A DNA stretch of 64,000 nt from Flavobacteriia bacterium (GCA_004293165.1 RDYL01000011.1:26891-90890), one strand, 5' to 3'. Positions 1-9,817 are shown, numbered from the stretch's first letter. The notes: a model not told the origin generated them from the sequence alone. Made by a program: numbers and translations.

Positions 1-15
1 ACAGTATTTTCATTG

Positions 16-105
16 TTTTTTGAAGGTGCAATACATTTCCATAACAACATTTCTGCAAGCATTGAAAACCCTAATTTCAATCAACACTCTTGCACCCTCA
101 AAAAT
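16..105. repeat. Inverted repeat A with inner hairpin
   Basis: Bases 16-31 and 90-105 are near-perfect reverse complements (14 of 16, core TTGCACC). A second small inverted repeat, ATTGAAA at 61-67 with TTTCAAT at 75-81, lies inside. It is the first of three consecutive inverted-repeat structures that fill the gene-free first 529 bases. Function unknown; it could be an element end or a structured RNA. Confidence 0.6.
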
Positions 106-120
106 CAAAACCAAGAAAGA

Positions 121-202
121 GTAACAAATTTTAGTGCTGGATATAAAGCAGTTTTATTTGATTTTTCAATGGTTTTTATATCCATCCCTTAAAATTTGTT
201 AC
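121..202. repeat. Inverted repeat B (long interrupted stem)
   Basis: Bases 121-132 (GTAACAAATTTT) pair perfectly with 191-202, and 138-147 (TGGATATAAA) pair perfectly with 175-184. Together they form a 22-bp stem with a small internal bulge and a loop of about 27 bases. There is no T-run as in a simple terminator. An open frame crosses this stretch, but its composition and the symmetry argue against it being a gene. Confidence 0.65.
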
Positions 203-270
203 CCTTTCAGAACTACCCGAGTAAAAAAGAAAATCCAACCAAAAAACAACTCCCGATTAAGTCAAGGAAA

Positions 271-510
271 CAAAACAAAAAAAAATAAAAAAAAGAATGC
301 AAAGGTAAGTTTCGGGTTTACAAAAAAGCAAGTTCAAGCCCTACGGGTTTTTTAAAAAATCTCCACCACCCATACTTCTCCGTATCACATTTATTGTAAT
401 CAAACCATTCATAAGACTATTTAGGGTGGTAGTATTTTTTAAAAAAAACTTGCTTTTTTGAAACCCTTCACTAGAGCAGATGGCTTTCTTTTTTTTCCTT
501 TTTTCTTTTG
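271..510. repeat. Inverted repeat C, about 240 bp
   Basis: The left half (271-371) and right half (424-510) are imperfect reverse complements over most of their length. The clearest blocks are 314-334 against 447-466 (core CAAAAAAGCAAGTT) and 348-371 against 424-446 (ending in CCACCACCC against GGGTGGTAG). The left half carries about 13 extra bases. The outer parts are A-rich against T-rich tracts, so some of that pairing is low-complexity. The element ends about 20 bases before the start codon at 530. Confidence 0.6.
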
Positions 511-529
511 AAAAATTTTAAGGCGAAGC

Positions 530-979
530 ATGAAATGCGAGCATAACTTTAAATCCGATATTATGACTTATCACAACGTATTTACACACCAAAAAGACAG
601 AATTTACAGCCTACCCCACTTTTTTGTTTTAAGCAAAGGAATCAATAGCGGAAAACCTTTAAAAGAACCTTGCCCGAACTGCTACGTAATACTGGTAAAA
701 ACCGAAGAAGAAGCCGAAAATCTCTACTGGATAGCATTAAGCTTATGGAAATCAAAATTCTGGTACCAACACTTAGTCGGTTCAGTTATTCCGTTTCTTC
801 GATTATATGAGTTTAAAAGCAATTTCAGAGATAAAGTGTTGCAAATCTACAAGGAACACAAAAAACACACTGAAAACGTCGAAAAACTCAAAAAACTAGA
901 AAGTCTATCAACCATCTACACCAAAAATTTAGACACGATAGAAAGATTAAAAGCTGCAATACTTCATTATTATCTCTAA
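530..979 (+). CDS. Hypothetical protein, DUF6943-like
   Basis: This 149-residue soluble protein has no signal peptide or membrane segment. Residues about 27-55 contain LSKGINSGKP and a PCPNC motif, a signature I associate from memory with the Bacteroidota family DUF6943; the function is unknown. The C-terminal 50 residues are lysine- and glutamate-rich and probably helical. ATG at 563 (residue 12) is an alternative start and would leave the conserved part intact. The gene stands alone, just downstream of inverted repeat C, and ends in a strong terminator. The setting suggests accessory DNA rather than a core operon. Confidence 0.7.
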   Translation: MKCEHNFKSDIMTYHNVFTHQKDRIYSLPHFFVLSKGINSGKPLKEPCPNCYVILVKTEEEAENLYWIALSLWKSKFWYQHLVGSVIPFLRLYEFKSNFRDKVLQIYKEHKKHTENVEKLKKLESLSTIYTKNLDTIERLKAAILHYYL

Positions 980-983
980 TCCC

Positions 984-1007
984 AGCCCGATTTTTTCGGG
1001 CTTTTTC
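984..1007 (+). terminator. Rho-independent terminator
   Basis: Stem AGCCCGA/TCGGGCT (984-990 with 996-1002) is followed by TTTTT. It lies five bases after the stop codon of the DUF6943-like gene. Confidence 0.85.
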
Positions 1008-1029
1008 TTTAAAATTCACATTGAAAATT

Positions 1030-1043
1030 TGTCATATATGACA
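1030..1043. promoter_or_regulatory. Perfect 14-bp palindrome, possible operator
   Basis: TGTCATATATGACA is a perfect palindrome in the spacer between the two unknown-function genes. GTCATATATG recurs without the second arm near 9394. It is a possible dimer binding site, with no regulator identified. Confidence 0.3.
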
Positions 1044-1250
1044 CTAAAAAAATGTTCCTGCATTATTTTGCATTTTGTCTTAAATAACTTGTCATATCCT
1101 TTATAAAGCAACAGAACGCAATACAAAGCAACACTTTCTTAATCAGCATATTAGCACGATTATTGACTTATATTTATACAAATGGTACAGCTCTTGGACA
1201 AAGCCGTATCAAGTCCAAACAAATTTCTAATTCTTAAATTTTTAATCCAA

Positions 1251-1895
1251 ATGGGAAAAATTAATCAAGGTATTCTAGGAGGAGTATCAGGTAAAGTTGG
1301 TAATGTTATCGGTGGTAACTGGAAAGGTATTGACTACATCAGAGTAAAGCCTTCAAATGTTGCAAATCCGAGAACAGCAGGTCAAGTAATGCAAAGAACT
1401 AAGTTTACTGTGACTTTAGAGTTTTTACAAGCTGTGAAACCTTTTGTTAAGGCAGGTTATAGAAACCTAGCAAACAAAAAAACAGAGTTTAATGCTGCAA
1501 TGTCTTACATCTTAAACAATGCAATTACAGGAATAGATCCTGACTTCATTGTAGATTACACATTAGCACTTTTGAGTAGAGGAGGTTTATCAATGCCTTT
1601 GAACCCAACAGCAGATGCATCAACTTCTGGAGAGGTTACATTCACTTGGGGCGATAACTCAGCTGAAAGTAACGCAAACGCAACAGATAAAATCATGTTG
1701 TTAGCGTACAATCCAGTAAAAAGAGAATCCGTTTCAATTGTTGGTGATGGTGCAACTCGTGTTGATGGTTCGTTTACTGTTCCAATTCCAACGACCTATG
1801 CAGGAGATACATTAGAGCTATTTATAGCTTTCATGTCAGCAGATGGAACACAATTATCTAACAGTACTTATTTAGGCTCTCAAATCGCAGGATAA
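1251..1895 (+). CDS. DUF6266 family protein
   Basis: This 214-residue protein opens with MGKINQGILGGVSGKVGN and continues with an NPRTxxQxxxR motif at about residues 40-50. I recognise this as the signature of Bacteroidota family DUF6266, function unknown. The C-terminal half (from about residue 130) is a predicted beta-sandwich rich in Thr, Ser and Asp. The frame is open from 1182, but family members begin at the Met at 1251, so that start is used. There is no signal peptide. A near-consensus -7 element (TATATTTA) lies at 1169-1176. The gene is followed by its own terminator. Phage-structural or envelope roles are both conceivable; neither is shown. Confidence 0.8.
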   Translation: MGKINQGILGGVSGKVGNVIGGNWKGIDYIRVKPSNVANPRTAGQVMQRTKFTVTLEFLQAVKPFVKAGYRNLANKKTEFNAAMSYILNNAITGIDPDFIVDYTLALLSRGGLSMPLNPTADASTSGEVTFTWGDNSAESNANATDKIMLLAYNPVKRESVSIVGDGATRVDGSFTVPIPTTYAGDTLELFIAFMSADGTQLSNSTYLGSQIAG

Positions 1896-1914
1896 GCTTA
1901 AATTACTAAAAATT

Positions 1915-1942
1915 AAGTCGCTCATTGTAGCGACTTTTTTTA
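1915..1942 (+). terminator. Rho-independent terminator
   Basis: Stem AAGTCGCT/AGCGACTT (1915-1922 with 1929-1936) is followed by a run of T, 20 bases after the DUF6266 stop. Confidence 0.85.
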
Positions 1943-2308
1943 TATATTTACATGCTGACAAATAAATCAACTTTCCTTTATTTACTTGTTTTTAAGCCTT
2001 TATTTATAATATTTTGATGCTTATTTGTTGCCCAAACCTTGTAAAGCACTATAAATACTAATAACTTCAAATATTGTATCGGAAAGTAGTTTTGCAATAT
2101 GAAAGCGTTAAATCCAAATTTTATTTTTAAATATATTGAACATTAAGTTTACATTGTCAAGTTGAAAATAAAATAAATTTTATAAAATTAAGTTATTTAA
2201 TAAAAATTATTCTTGAACAAAGTTTTTTTTATATAGTATTAAAGTAAAAAGTTCATTGTTTTTAAAAATTTAAAATTAATAGTTACATTTACCAAAATTA
2301 CTCTTTAC
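1943..2308. other. Gene-free AT-rich spacer
   Basis: I see no gene in these 366 bases. A perfect -7 element (TAGTTTTG) lies at 2087-2094, five bases before a 15-codon open frame at 2100, but it has no -33 partner. TACATTTA at 2284-2291 may serve the next gene. Confidence 0.5.
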
Positions 2309-3880
2309 ATGCGTCGTTTATTACTTTTATTATTAATAGGTTTAGCCGTTTCTGTGACTTCTTGCCGAAACGATTTTGATTTTGAATCAAAAACTGGTGG
2401 TTTGGAATTTTCGAAAGACACGGTTTATTTAGATACTGTTTTTACTGACATTGGATCAAGTACTTACACTTTAAAAGTGTATAACCGAAGTGATAAAAAC
2501 ATTTCAATTCCTTCATTACGACTAAAAAAAGGAACTACTTCAAAATACCGATTAATGGTTGATGGTATGGCTGGACAAGTATTTGAAGATGTTGAACTTC
2601 TAGCAAAAGATAGCATGTATATTTTTGTGTCGGTAACTGCAGAAGTTGCCGATGTAAACCCAACCGATTTTTTATATACCGATCAAATATTATTTGGTGA
2701 AGAAACCAATAGTAATCATCAAAAAGTAGAATTAGTTACATTGATTCAAGATGCTTATTTTATTTACCCTGGTAGAGTTCAAAATCCAGATGAAAGCTAT
2801 ACTTATGACGAATTAAACTTAGGAATAGATGGCAATGGCGATCCTATTACCATTCGCGGTCGATTTTTAGAAGAAAGCAATCCAGTAAATGGTAATGAAT
2901 TGCATTGGTCCAACACAAAACCTTATGTGATATATGGTTATGCAGCGGTTCCTTCTAATAAGATATTAGTGGTTGATGCAGGTGCTCGAATTCATTTTCA
3001 TGCCGAATCAGGCTTAATCGTAGCCAATAATGCCTCTATCCATGTTAATGGCGGCAATTCAACAACAGCCGCTTTAGAAAACGAAGTCATCTTCGAAGGC
3101 GATCGTTTAGAACCAGATTTTTCTGAAGTTCCTGGGCAATGGGGAACCATTTGGCTCACACAAGGAAGCACCAATAATCAAATTAAAAATCTAACTATTA
3201 AAAATGCTACTGTTGGGATTTTAGTTTCCGGAAATGATGGCACTTCTACACCATCATTAACTCTTGAAAACACTCAAATTTATAACTGCTCTAATGTTGG
3301 TATTTTAGCAAGAACAGGAAATATTGAAGGTAAAAACACCGTAATTAACAATTGTGGACAAGCCGCTTTTGCTGGTAGTTATGGGGGTAGTTATGATTTC
3401 ACTCATTGTACTTTTGCAAATTACTGGGCTAGTTCAACACAAACATGCATTATTTTAGATGATTACATAGAAACTGAAACTGGAGAACAAATTGAAGCCT
3501 TAACCAGTGCCAATTTTAAAAATTGTATAATTTATGGATCCTCAAATTTAGGTTTATCACTTAAGAAAAGAGGAACTTTTTTTGAATATAATTTTGATCA
3601 TTGTTTAATAAAATTTGCCGATTATAGTAATCAATTTGCAAACAATACATTGTATCAATTTTCAGTAAATCCGAGATTTGTAAATTGTTTGATTGCTACA
3701 AATTCAACTGTAAATAAACCCGATTTTAAAGATGCTTCAAATAATGAATTAATCATTGGAGAAGATTCGGCAGCCAAAGGTACTGCTAATAACATCTACT
3801 CTACTTTTAATGATATTTTAAATAATTCAAGAAGTGGCGCTACTGATATTGGCGCTTATAATTGGATTACTTTTGAATAA
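2309..3880 (+). CDS. Lipoprotein with right-handed beta-helix domain
   Basis: This 523-residue protein starts with an SPII signal peptide ending in VTSC (Cys19), so it should be anchored in the cell envelope. Residues about 25-150 form an Ig-like beta domain (KDTVYLDTVFTDIGSST). Residues about 200-480 carry short beta-strand repeats (IKNLTIKNATVGI, LTLENTQIYNCSNVGI) typical of a right-handed parallel beta-helix. In this order the genes encode two lipoproteins followed by purL. The helix fold suggests polysaccharide binding or cleavage, but I cannot see a catalytic motif. Function unknown. Confidence 0.85.
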   Translation: MRRLLLLLLIGLAVSVTSCRNDFDFESKTGGLEFSKDTVYLDTVFTDIGSSTYTLKVYNRSDKNISIPSLRLKKGTTSKYRLMVDGMAGQVFEDVELLAKDSMYIFVSVTAEVADVNPTDFLYTDQILFGEETNSNHQKVELVTLIQDAYFIYPGRVQNPDESYTYDELNLGIDGNGDPITIRGRFLEESNPVNGNELHWSNTKPYVIYGYAAVPSNKILVVDAGARIHFHAESGLIVANNASIHVNGGNSTTAALENEVIFEGDRLEPDFSEVPGQWGTIWLTQGSTNNQIKNLTIKNATVGILVSGNDGTSTPSLTLENTQIYNCSNVGILARTGNIEGKNTVINNCGQAAFAGSYGGSYDFTHCTFANYWASSTQTCIILDDYIETETGEQIEALTSANFKNCIIYGSSNLGLSLKKRGTFFEYNFDHCLIKFADYSNQFANNTLYQFSVNPRFVNCLIATNSTVNKPDFKDASNNELIIGEDSAAKGTANNIYSTFNDILNNSRSGATDIGAYNWITFE

Positions 3881-3900
3881 CTAATTAATAATTTACAATT

Positions 3901-4533
3901 ATGAAAAATCTCTCTTTATCTCTTTTAATCATTGGTTTAACATTTGTTTCTTGCAAAAAAGAAGAAGGGCAAAAACCAGCCGAAACAATAACTAATGAGG
4001 AAGTTACTACTGAAACAAAACCTGATTCTGCGACCGTTGCTAAGGCCTGGGCAGATTATGCCACTCCATCAAAAGGGCATGAAATATTAGCTAAAGATAC
4101 GGGAACTTGGGATGCTGAATTAACGTTTTGGTCGCCAGACAATCCACAAGAAATGAAATCTACAGCTACTGTAACCTACAAAATGATTATGGGTGGTAAA
4201 TATCAAGAAGGAACTTATTCTGGAGATATGTTTGGAATGCCATTTGAAGGAAAAGGAACGGTTGCTTTTGATAATGCAACTGAAGAATTTGTATCAACTT
4301 GGATTGACAATATGGGAACTGGAATGATGGTTACTCGCGGAAAATATGATGAAGCAACAAAAACATCTACTTTTCATGGAGAAATGGTAGACCCAGTAAC
4401 TAAAAAGGCTAAAAATGTAAAAGAAGTTATTACCTATATTGACGATAACAACCAAAAAATGGAAATGTTTGATGTTTTGGAAGATGGCAAAGAATTCAAA
4501 TCAATGCAAGTAGTTTCGAAACGCAAAATATAG
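3901..4533 (+). CDS. DUF1579 family lipoprotein
   Basis: This 210-residue protein has a lipobox ending in Cys18. The residues after it, KKEE, resemble the lysine-plus-two-acidic lipoprotein export signal described for surface lipoproteins of Flavobacteriaceae, so surface exposure is possible. Residues about 55-205 match the DUF1579 pattern: G(T)WDAEL, then beta strands with GGKYQEGTYSG and FDNATEEFVSTW. The family resembles lipocalin-like ligand-binding barrels; no function is established. It starts 20 bases after the beta-helix lipoprotein and is probably cotranscribed with it. A terminator follows. Confidence 0.85.
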   Translation: MKNLSLSLLIIGLTFVSCKKEEGQKPAETITNEEVTTETKPDSATVAKAWADYATPSKGHEILAKDTGTWDAELTFWSPDNPQEMKSTATVTYKMIMGGKYQEGTYSGDMFGMPFEGKGTVAFDNATEEFVSTWIDNMGTGMMVTRGKYDEATKTSTFHGEMVDPVTKKAKNVKEVITYIDDNNQKMEMFDVLEDGKEFKSMQVVSKRKI

Positions 4534-4551
4534 TTTTCAACAAATAAATAC

Positions 4552-4582
4552 AAAGCTGTTCAAAAAAGAACAGCTTTTTTTG
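4552..4582 (+). terminator. Rho-independent terminator
   Basis: Stem AAAGCTGTTC/GAACAGCTTT with a six-A loop is followed by T-rich sequence, after the DUF1579 lipoprotein. Confidence 0.85.
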
Positions 4583-4602
4583 TTTTTATGCAGTCTTAAA
4601 AC

Positions 4603-4633
4603 TTTGAACTTCTAACTTTTTAGAATAAATTTG
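4603..4633 (+). promoter_or_regulatory. purL promoter, Bacteroidota consensus
   Basis: TTTG at 4603-4606, a 19-base spacer, then TAAATTTG at 4626-4633 match the flavobacterial sigma-A consensus exactly. Transcription would start near 4640 and leave a leader of about 55 bases before purL. Confidence 0.75.
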
Positions 4634-4694
4634 TACTTTCAACAACAACACAAACATACAGATAAGGTAAACTTGTCTCTAAAACAAAACTACA

Positions 4695-7600
4695 ATGATT
4701 CATTTCTTCGGAAACCAATCCTACACCGTTTTTGCGGTACAAACGCAAAACGAATTATCGACTGTAGACATCAACAAATTAAATTGGCTTTTTGGCAACG
4801 CACATAAAATAGAAAAATCCGTAATGTCGGATTTTTTTGTTGGACCACGTGCCGCTATGGTTACGCCTTGGAGTACCAATGCGGTAGAAATTATTCAAAA
4901 CATGGGGATTTCGGGTATCATTCGTATTGAGGAATTTGAAAAAGTAGCTGCCGATTTTAACGATTTTGATCCAATGCTTTCCCAAAAGTATTCGGAATTA
5001 AATCAAGAAATTTATACGATTAATATCCAACCAAAAGCGATTTTGGATATTGAAGATATTAACGCTTACAACAAATCAGAAGGTTTAGCATTAAGCCCTG
5101 AAGAAGTGGATTATTTAAACAATCTTTCTACAAAATTAGGAAGAAAGTTAACCGATTCTGAAATTTTTGCTTTCTCACAAGCGAATTCAGAACACTGCCG
5201 TCATAAAATTTTTAACGGAACTTTTGTGATTGATGGCGTAGAAAAACCAACTTCATTATTCAAATTAATTAAGAAAACATCAGAAACAAATCCAAACGAT
5301 ATTGTTTCTGCTTATAAAGATAATGTAGCTTTTGTAAAAGGTCCGAAAGTAACACAATTCGCACCAAAAAGTGCTGACAAGCCAGACTTCTACCAAGAAA
5401 AGGAATTTGACTCAGTTCTTTCCTTAAAAGCAGAAACACACAATTTCCCAACAACAGTGGAGCCTTTCAACGGAGCTGCAACCGGTTCAGGAGGAGAAAT
5501 TCGTGACCGTTTAGCGGGAGGGCAAGGTTCGTTACCCTTAGCAGGAACTGCAGTTTACATGACTTCTTATTCTCGTTTAGAAAATGAGCGTCCTTGGGAA
5601 AATGGTATGGCAGAAAGACCTTGGTTGTACCAAACACCAATGGATATTTTGATAAAAGCATCCAACGGAGCTTCAGATTTTGGTAATAAATTTGGGCAAC
5701 CTTTAATTACGGGTTCTATTTTAACTTTCGAACATGAAGAAAACAATCGTAAAATTGGTTATGATAAAGTGATCATGCAAGCGGGTGGAATTGGTTACGG
5801 AAAATTAGATCAAGCCATTAAAAAGAAACCAACTGCTGGCGATAAAATCGTTATTTTAGGTGGTGAAAATTATAGAATTGGAATGGGTGGCGCTGCAGTT
5901 TCTTCAGCGGATACTGGTGCTTTTGGTTCAGGAATTGAATTAAATGCGATCCAACGTTCGAATCCAGAAATGCAAAAACGTGCTGCCAACGCCATTCGTG
6001 GTTTGGTAGAAAGTGACAACAATCCAATTGTTTCCATTCACGATCATGGTGCGGGTGGACATTTGAATTGTTTATCTGAATTAGTGGAAGAAACTGGTGG
6101 ATTAATTGATTTAGATAAATTACCTGTTGGTGACCCTACTCTTTCAGCAAAAGAAATCATCGGAAACGAATCGCAAGAAAGAATGGGATTGGTTATTGGT
6201 GAAAAAGACATTGAAACCTTACAAAGAATTGCCGACAGAGAGCGTTCTCCTATGTATCAAGTGGGTGATGTAACTAACGACCATAGATTTACATTTGAAT
6301 CAAAATCAACAGGTGTAAAACCAATGGATTATGCGTTGGAAGATTTCTTCGGAAGTTCGCCAAAAACGATTATGACGGATAAAACCGTTGCAACAAATTA
6401 CTCAGATTTAGAATATTCAAAAGAAAATATAGGAAGCTACTTAAGTCAAGTTTTACAATTAGAAGCAGTAGCTTGTAAAGATTGGTTAACTAATAAAGTT
6501 GACCGTTGTGTAGGCGGACGCGTTGCTAAACAACAATGTGTTGGGCCATTACAATTGCCTTTAAACAATGTCGGAGTTATGGCATTGGATTTTAAAGGAA
6601 AAGAAGGAATTGCTACATCGATTGGGCACTCACCTATTTCGGCTTTAGTAAATCCGGTAGCGGGTTCAAGAACTGCGATTGGTGAAGCTTTATCAAATTT
6701 AGTTTGGGCTCCATTAAAAGAAGGTATGAAATCGGTTTCCTTATCGGCGAACTGGATGTGGGCTTGTAAAAATGAAGGAGAAGACGCTCGTTTATATGAA
6801 GCAGTAAAAGGATGTTCTGATTTTGCTATTGAATTGGGAATCAATATTCCAACAGGAAAAGATTCGCTTTCGATGAAACAAAAATACCCAAATGATGAAG
6901 TAATTGCGCCTGGAACGGTTATTATTTCAGCAGCTGGAAATTGTTCAAATATTACGAAAGTGGTTGAACCTGTTTTACAAAGAAACGGAGGTAACATTTA
7001 CTACATCAACTTATCGCAAGATTCGTTTAAATTAGGTGGAAGTTCATTTGCTCAGGTATTGAATAAAATTGGCAATGATGTTCCAACGATTCAAAATTCC
7101 GAATTCTTTAAAAAAGCATTCAACGTTTTACAGGATTTAATCAAAGAAAGAAAAATTAAAGCAGGACACGATATTGGAAGTGGTGGATTAATCACTACAC
7201 TATTAGAAATGTGTTTTGCAGATGATAAATTAGGTGCGTTAATCGACTTGAGTTCTTTAGGAGAAAAAGATACGGTTAAAGCCTTATTTAATGAAAATAT
7301 TGGAGTTGTTTTCCAAGCAAATGCTGAAGTGGAAGCGACTTTCGCACAACATAATATTGAGATTTTCAAAATTGGTTCGGCTATCGATGGCGATGCGTTT
7401 ACGGTTATCAACGGAGATGATAGTTTAACATTCAGTGTTTCAACCTTAAGAGATACTTGGTTTAAAACATCGTTCCTTTTAGATTCGAAACAAGCTAAAA
7501 ACGGAATGGCTGCAGCACGTTTTGATAATTACAAAAACCAAAAATTACAATTCACGTTCCCATCGCATTTTGATGGAAAATTACCTGTGATTGATGGGTC

Positions 7601-8360
7601 AAAACCAAAACCAAAAGCAGCAATCATTCGTGAAAAAGGAAGTAATTCAGAACGCGAAATGGCAAATGCTATGTATTTAGCAGGATTTGATGTAAAAGAT
7701 GTTCATATGACCGATTTAATTTCGGGAAGAGAAACATTGGAAGACATTCAATTCATTGGAGCCGTTGGAGGATTTTCGAATTCAGATGTTTTAGGTTCGG
7801 CTAAAGGATGGGCTGGAGCATTTTTATACAACGAAAAAGCAAATACAGCTTTAAAAAACTTCTACAAACGTGAAGACACGCTTTCTGTTGGAATTTGTAA
7901 TGGTTGTCAGTTGTTAATGGAATTAGAATTGATAAATCCAGAACACGAAGTTCATGGAAAAATGCACCACAATACTTCGAACAAACACGAGAGTGGCTTT
8001 ACTTCGGTGACAGTTCAAAAGAATAATTCAGTGATGTTATCAACGTTAGAAGGAACAACTTTAGGTGTATGGATTTCGCACGGAGAAGGGAAATTCAAAT
8101 TACCTTATTCAGAAAAGAAATATAACATTGTAGCAAAATATGCATACGAAGGTTATCCAGCGAATCCAAATGGTTCTGATTTCAATACAGCCATGATGTG
8201 TGATACAACTGGAAGACATTTGGTGATGATGCCACACATTGAGCGTTCAACTTTCCCTTGGAATTGGGCACATTATCCAGAAAAAGGACAAAAAGATGAA
8301 GTTTCGCCTTGGTTAGAAGCGTTTGTGAATGCTAGAAAATGGATTGAAAATAAAAAATAA
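4695..8360 (+). CDS. purL: Phosphoribosylformylglycinamidine synthase (FGAM synthase)
   Basis: This is the large single-chain form (1221 residues) that makes FGAM from FGAR, glutamine and ATP, the fourth step of purine synthesis. The N-terminal PurS-like region is followed by two AIR-synthase-like halves. Signature stretches include [21 protein letters not shown] and [12 protein letters not shown], and a second set with [10 protein letters not shown] and HDIGSGGL. The C-terminal class I glutamine amidotransferase domain has its nucleophile in GICNGCQ (about residue 1067) and the PHIERS motif near 1180. The length fits the gamma-proteobacterial/Bacteroidota type, so separate purQ and purS genes are not needed. 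It is transcribed alone from a consensus promoter and ends in a terminator. Confidence 0.98.
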   Translation: MIHFFGNQSYTVFAVQTQNELSTVDINKLNWLFGNAHKIEKSVMSDFFVGPRAAMVTPWSTNAVEIIQNMGISGIIRIEEFEKVAADFNDFDPMLSQKYSELNQEIYTINIQPKAILDIEDINAYNKSEGLALSPEEVDYLNNLSTKLGRKLTDSEIFAFSQANSEHCRHKIFNGTFVIDGVEKPTSLFKLIKKTSETNPNDIVSAYKDNVAFVKGPKVTQFAPKSADKPDFYQEKEFDSVLSLKAETHNFPTTVEPFNGAATGSGGEIRDRLAGGQGSLPLAGTAVYMTSYSRLENERPWENGMAERPWLYQTPMDILIKASNGASDFGNKFGQPLITGSILTFEHEENNRKIGYDKVIMQAGGIGYGKLDQAIKKKPTAGDKIVILGGENYRIGMGGAAVSSADTGAFGSGIELNAIQRSNPEMQKRAANAIRGLVESDNNPIVSIHDHGAGGHLNCLSELVEETGGLIDLDKLPVGDPTLSAKEIIGNESQERMGLVIGEKDIETLQRIADRERSPMYQVGDVTNDHRFTFESKSTGVKPMDYALEDFFGSSPKTIMTDKTVATNYSDLEYSKENIGSYLSQVLQLEAVACKDWLTNKVDRCVGGRVAKQQCVGPLQLPLNNVGVMALDFKGKEGIATSIGHSPISALVNPVAGSRTAIGEALSNLVWAPLKEGMKSVSLSANWMWACKNEGEDARLYEAVKGCSDFAIELGINIPTGKDSLSMKQKYPNDEVIAPGTVIISAAGNCSNITKVVEPVLQRNGGNIYYINLSQDSFKLGGSSFAQVLNKIGNDVPTIQNSEFFKKAFNVLQDLIKERKIKAGHDIGSGGLITTLLEMCFADDKLGALIDLSSLGEKDTVKALFNENIGVVFQANAEVEATFAQHNIEIFKIGSAIDGDAFTVINGDDSLTFSVSTLRDTWFKTSFLLDSKQAKNGMAAARFDNYKNQKLQFTFPSHFDGKLPVIDGSKPKPKAAIIREKGSNSEREMANAMYLAGFDVKDVHMTDLISGRETLEDIQFIGAVGGFSNSDVLGSAKGWAGAFLYNEKANTALKNFYKREDTLSVGICNGCQLLMELELINPEHEVHGKMHHNTSNKHESGFTSVTVQKNNSVMLSTLEGTTLGVWISHGEGKFKLPYSEKKYNIVAKYAYEGYPANPNGSDFNTAMMCDTTGRHLVMMPHIERSTFPWNWAHYPEKGQKDEVSPWLEAFVNARKWIENKK

Positions 8361-8371
8361 AAAATAAAAGT

Positions 8372-8399
8372 AAAGCTCTCTTAACGAGAGCTTTTTTTA
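8372..8399 (+). terminator. purL terminator
   Basis: Stem AGCTCTC/GAGAGCT followed by a run of T, 12 bases after the purL stop codon. Confidence 0.85.
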
Positions 8400-8404
8400 T
8401 ACAA

Positions 8405-8428
8405 AAAAACTGCCCGAAAGCAGTTTTT
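8405..8428 (-). terminator. Terminator for the minus-strand lipoprotein operon
   Basis: AAAAACTGC/GCAGTTTTT with loop CCGAAA. T-runs on both sides make it usable in both directions between the convergent purL and the lipoprotein gene at 8447-8872. Confidence 0.8.
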
Positions 8429-8446
8429 TAAATTAACCCAAAAAAA

Positions 8447-8872
8447 CTAAAACTTATCCGTTTCAAGCACAACATATTGCCCAGGATATTGTGTACTGGC
8501 ATCGTCTTCTGCTGTGATGAAAATTCGTTTTGGTTTGGATGAAGAAACACTTTCAAACTTTACATGAAGCTTGGAGGTTCCTACAATTTGACCAATATTT
8601 AAAGGAATTTGATTATCTGATGATGATAACCAAACTACATAATATTTTTTAGGTGGTTGCAATCGTTCTGGTTCGGCTAAATAAGAAACCTCCATTTGAA
8701 TGTTGTAGTTATTATTTTTGTCTTTCTTAACCGATACATCTCCCCTTGCTGCCGGAACCACATTTGAATTTTCAAATTGAATTTTTTTGGAACAAGACGT
8801 AAATGTTAGCAATAAGACAAAATACAATACTAAAAAAAGTACTAATTTTTGAACTAAATAATTCGTTTTCAT
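8447..8872 (-). CDS. Hypothetical lipoprotein
   Basis: This 141-residue protein has a long hydrophobic signal ending in TFTSC (Cys27), followed by SKK. The mature part is a small beta-rich domain with a PPKKYYVVW stretch at about residues 74-82. I do not recognise a named family; the domain could be an anti-sigma-like or fibronectin-like fold, which is a guess. Its start is five bases after the stop of the upstream coiled-coil lipoprotein gene, so the two form an operon. Confidence 0.7.
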   Translation of the reverse strand: MKTNYLVQKLVLFLVLYFVLLLTFTSCSKKIQFENSNVVPAARGDVSVKKDKNNNYNIQMEVSYLAEPERLQPPKKYYVVWLSSSDNQIPLNIGQIVGTSKLHVKFESVSSSKPKRIFITAEDDASTQYPGQYVVLETDKF

Positions 8873-8877
8873 TTTTA

Positions 8878-9333
8878 TTATTTTTTCATATTATTTTCGG
8901 CCATTTCTGAAATTGATTTTCCTAAATCGTTCATTTCATTATTGAATTCTACTTTAAATAATGCCCATTTTTGTTCTGGACCTTGTTCGTAATTTTCAAT
9001 TTTAAGTCGTAAATCAGAATTTCGCTTTTCTAATTTATTGATTTTAACTTCATCAATATCGCGTTCAGCTTTTCCTTTCGAATTTAATTTAAGTTTTAAC
9101 TCAGATACAATTTTTTGATTTTCATCTAATTTTAACTGAATGCTCTCTTTAAAGATTCTAAAATCATTAATTGAATCATATTCAGCTTGTTCTAAATCTG
9201 CTTCTGCATTAATTAAATCCTTAGTTGCTTCTTTTACATCTTCTACTTTTTCAGTAGGCGAGTTATTGCAACTGTTCATTAAAAAACCTATTAAGCATGA
9301 CGCAATAATTGTTTTTGCACTATTTTTTTTCAT
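8878..9333 (-). CDS. Coiled-coil lipoprotein, hypothetical
   Basis: From the Met at 9333 this is a 151-residue lipoprotein with lipobox MNSC (Cys22) followed by a long charged helical region with heptad-like spacing of Leu and Ile, probably a coiled coil. The frame is open to 9369, but that would put 12 extra residues before a complete signal peptide, and AAAATAACAAAA before 9333 is a typical flavobacterial start context. It resembles small periplasmic spacer or stress lipoproteins. Function unknown. It lies first in a two-gene operon within the stress-like block at 8.4-15.4 kb. Confidence 0.7.
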   Translation of the reverse strand: MKKNSAKTIIASCLIGFLMNSCNNSPTEKVEDVKEATKDLINAEADLEQAEYDSINDFRIFKESIQLKLDENQKIVSELKLKLNSKGKAERDIDEVKINKLEKRNSDLRLKIENYEQGPEQKWALFKVEFNNEMNDLGKSISEMAENNMKK

Positions 9334-9484
9334 TTTTGTTATTTTATAAAACCATGATTTCTTTTTCATATATGTAAAATTTATTTTTTAGCGGTCATAT
9401 ATGTTATCTACATTTCATTAAATATTTCCCTTACAAACACATTATCAAATTGTGATTTAAAAATGAAACCATGGTCTTTATTAA

Positions 9485-9799
9485 TTATTTTTTAATCATT
9501 TCATGATCAGAACCGCTATGGAGTAATTCGTTTGCTTTATCTTTAAACGAAGTGCCCATTTTATTCATTTTGTCTTCTAATTGATGTTCAAAGTTCATGG
9601 CTTGATCTTTCAAATATTGGCTATCTTTACTTATTTCATCTTTGAATTTGTTAGCACTATTTTTTAATCCTTTTGCTATATTACTTCTTGTTTTTTTGCC
9701 TTTATGTGGTGCAAACAATACACCTACAGTAGCTCCAATTAGTGCTCCAACCAATAAACTTCCAACAACTAATCTTCCTTTGTTATTTAAATTTTCCAT
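9485..9799 (-). CDS. YtxH domain-containing protein
   Basis: This 104-residue protein has one N-terminal glycine-rich membrane segment (residues about 11-31, GSLLVGALIGATVGVLFAP) followed by KGKKTR and an amphipathic helical tail. This is the YtxH family pattern, known as a general-stress protein type. It is probably inner-membrane anchored. It lies 18 bases downstream of the outer-membrane barrel gene and is likely cotranscribed with it. Confidence 0.85.
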   Translation of the reverse strand: MENLNNKGRLVVGSLLVGALIGATVGVLFAPHKGKKTRSNIAKGLKNSANKFKDEISKDSQYLKDQAMNFEHQLEDKMNKMGTSFKDKANELLHSGSDHEMIKK

Positions 9800-9817
9800 T
9801 TTTTATATTTTTAAAAA

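Noticed and set aside
134..355. Open frame of 73 codons at the left end
   Set aside because: It runs through inverted repeats B and C, has lysine/asparagine-rich low-complexity text and no family resemblance; better explained as non-coding structured DNA.
2100..2147. 15-codon open frame right after a perfect -7 element
   Set aside because: Too short to support, no conserved text recognised, and no -33 element; kept only as a remark on the spacer.
6446..6997. 183-codon open frame antisense to purL
   Set aside because: Shadow of a strongly conserved gene on the other strand; no start context or family match.
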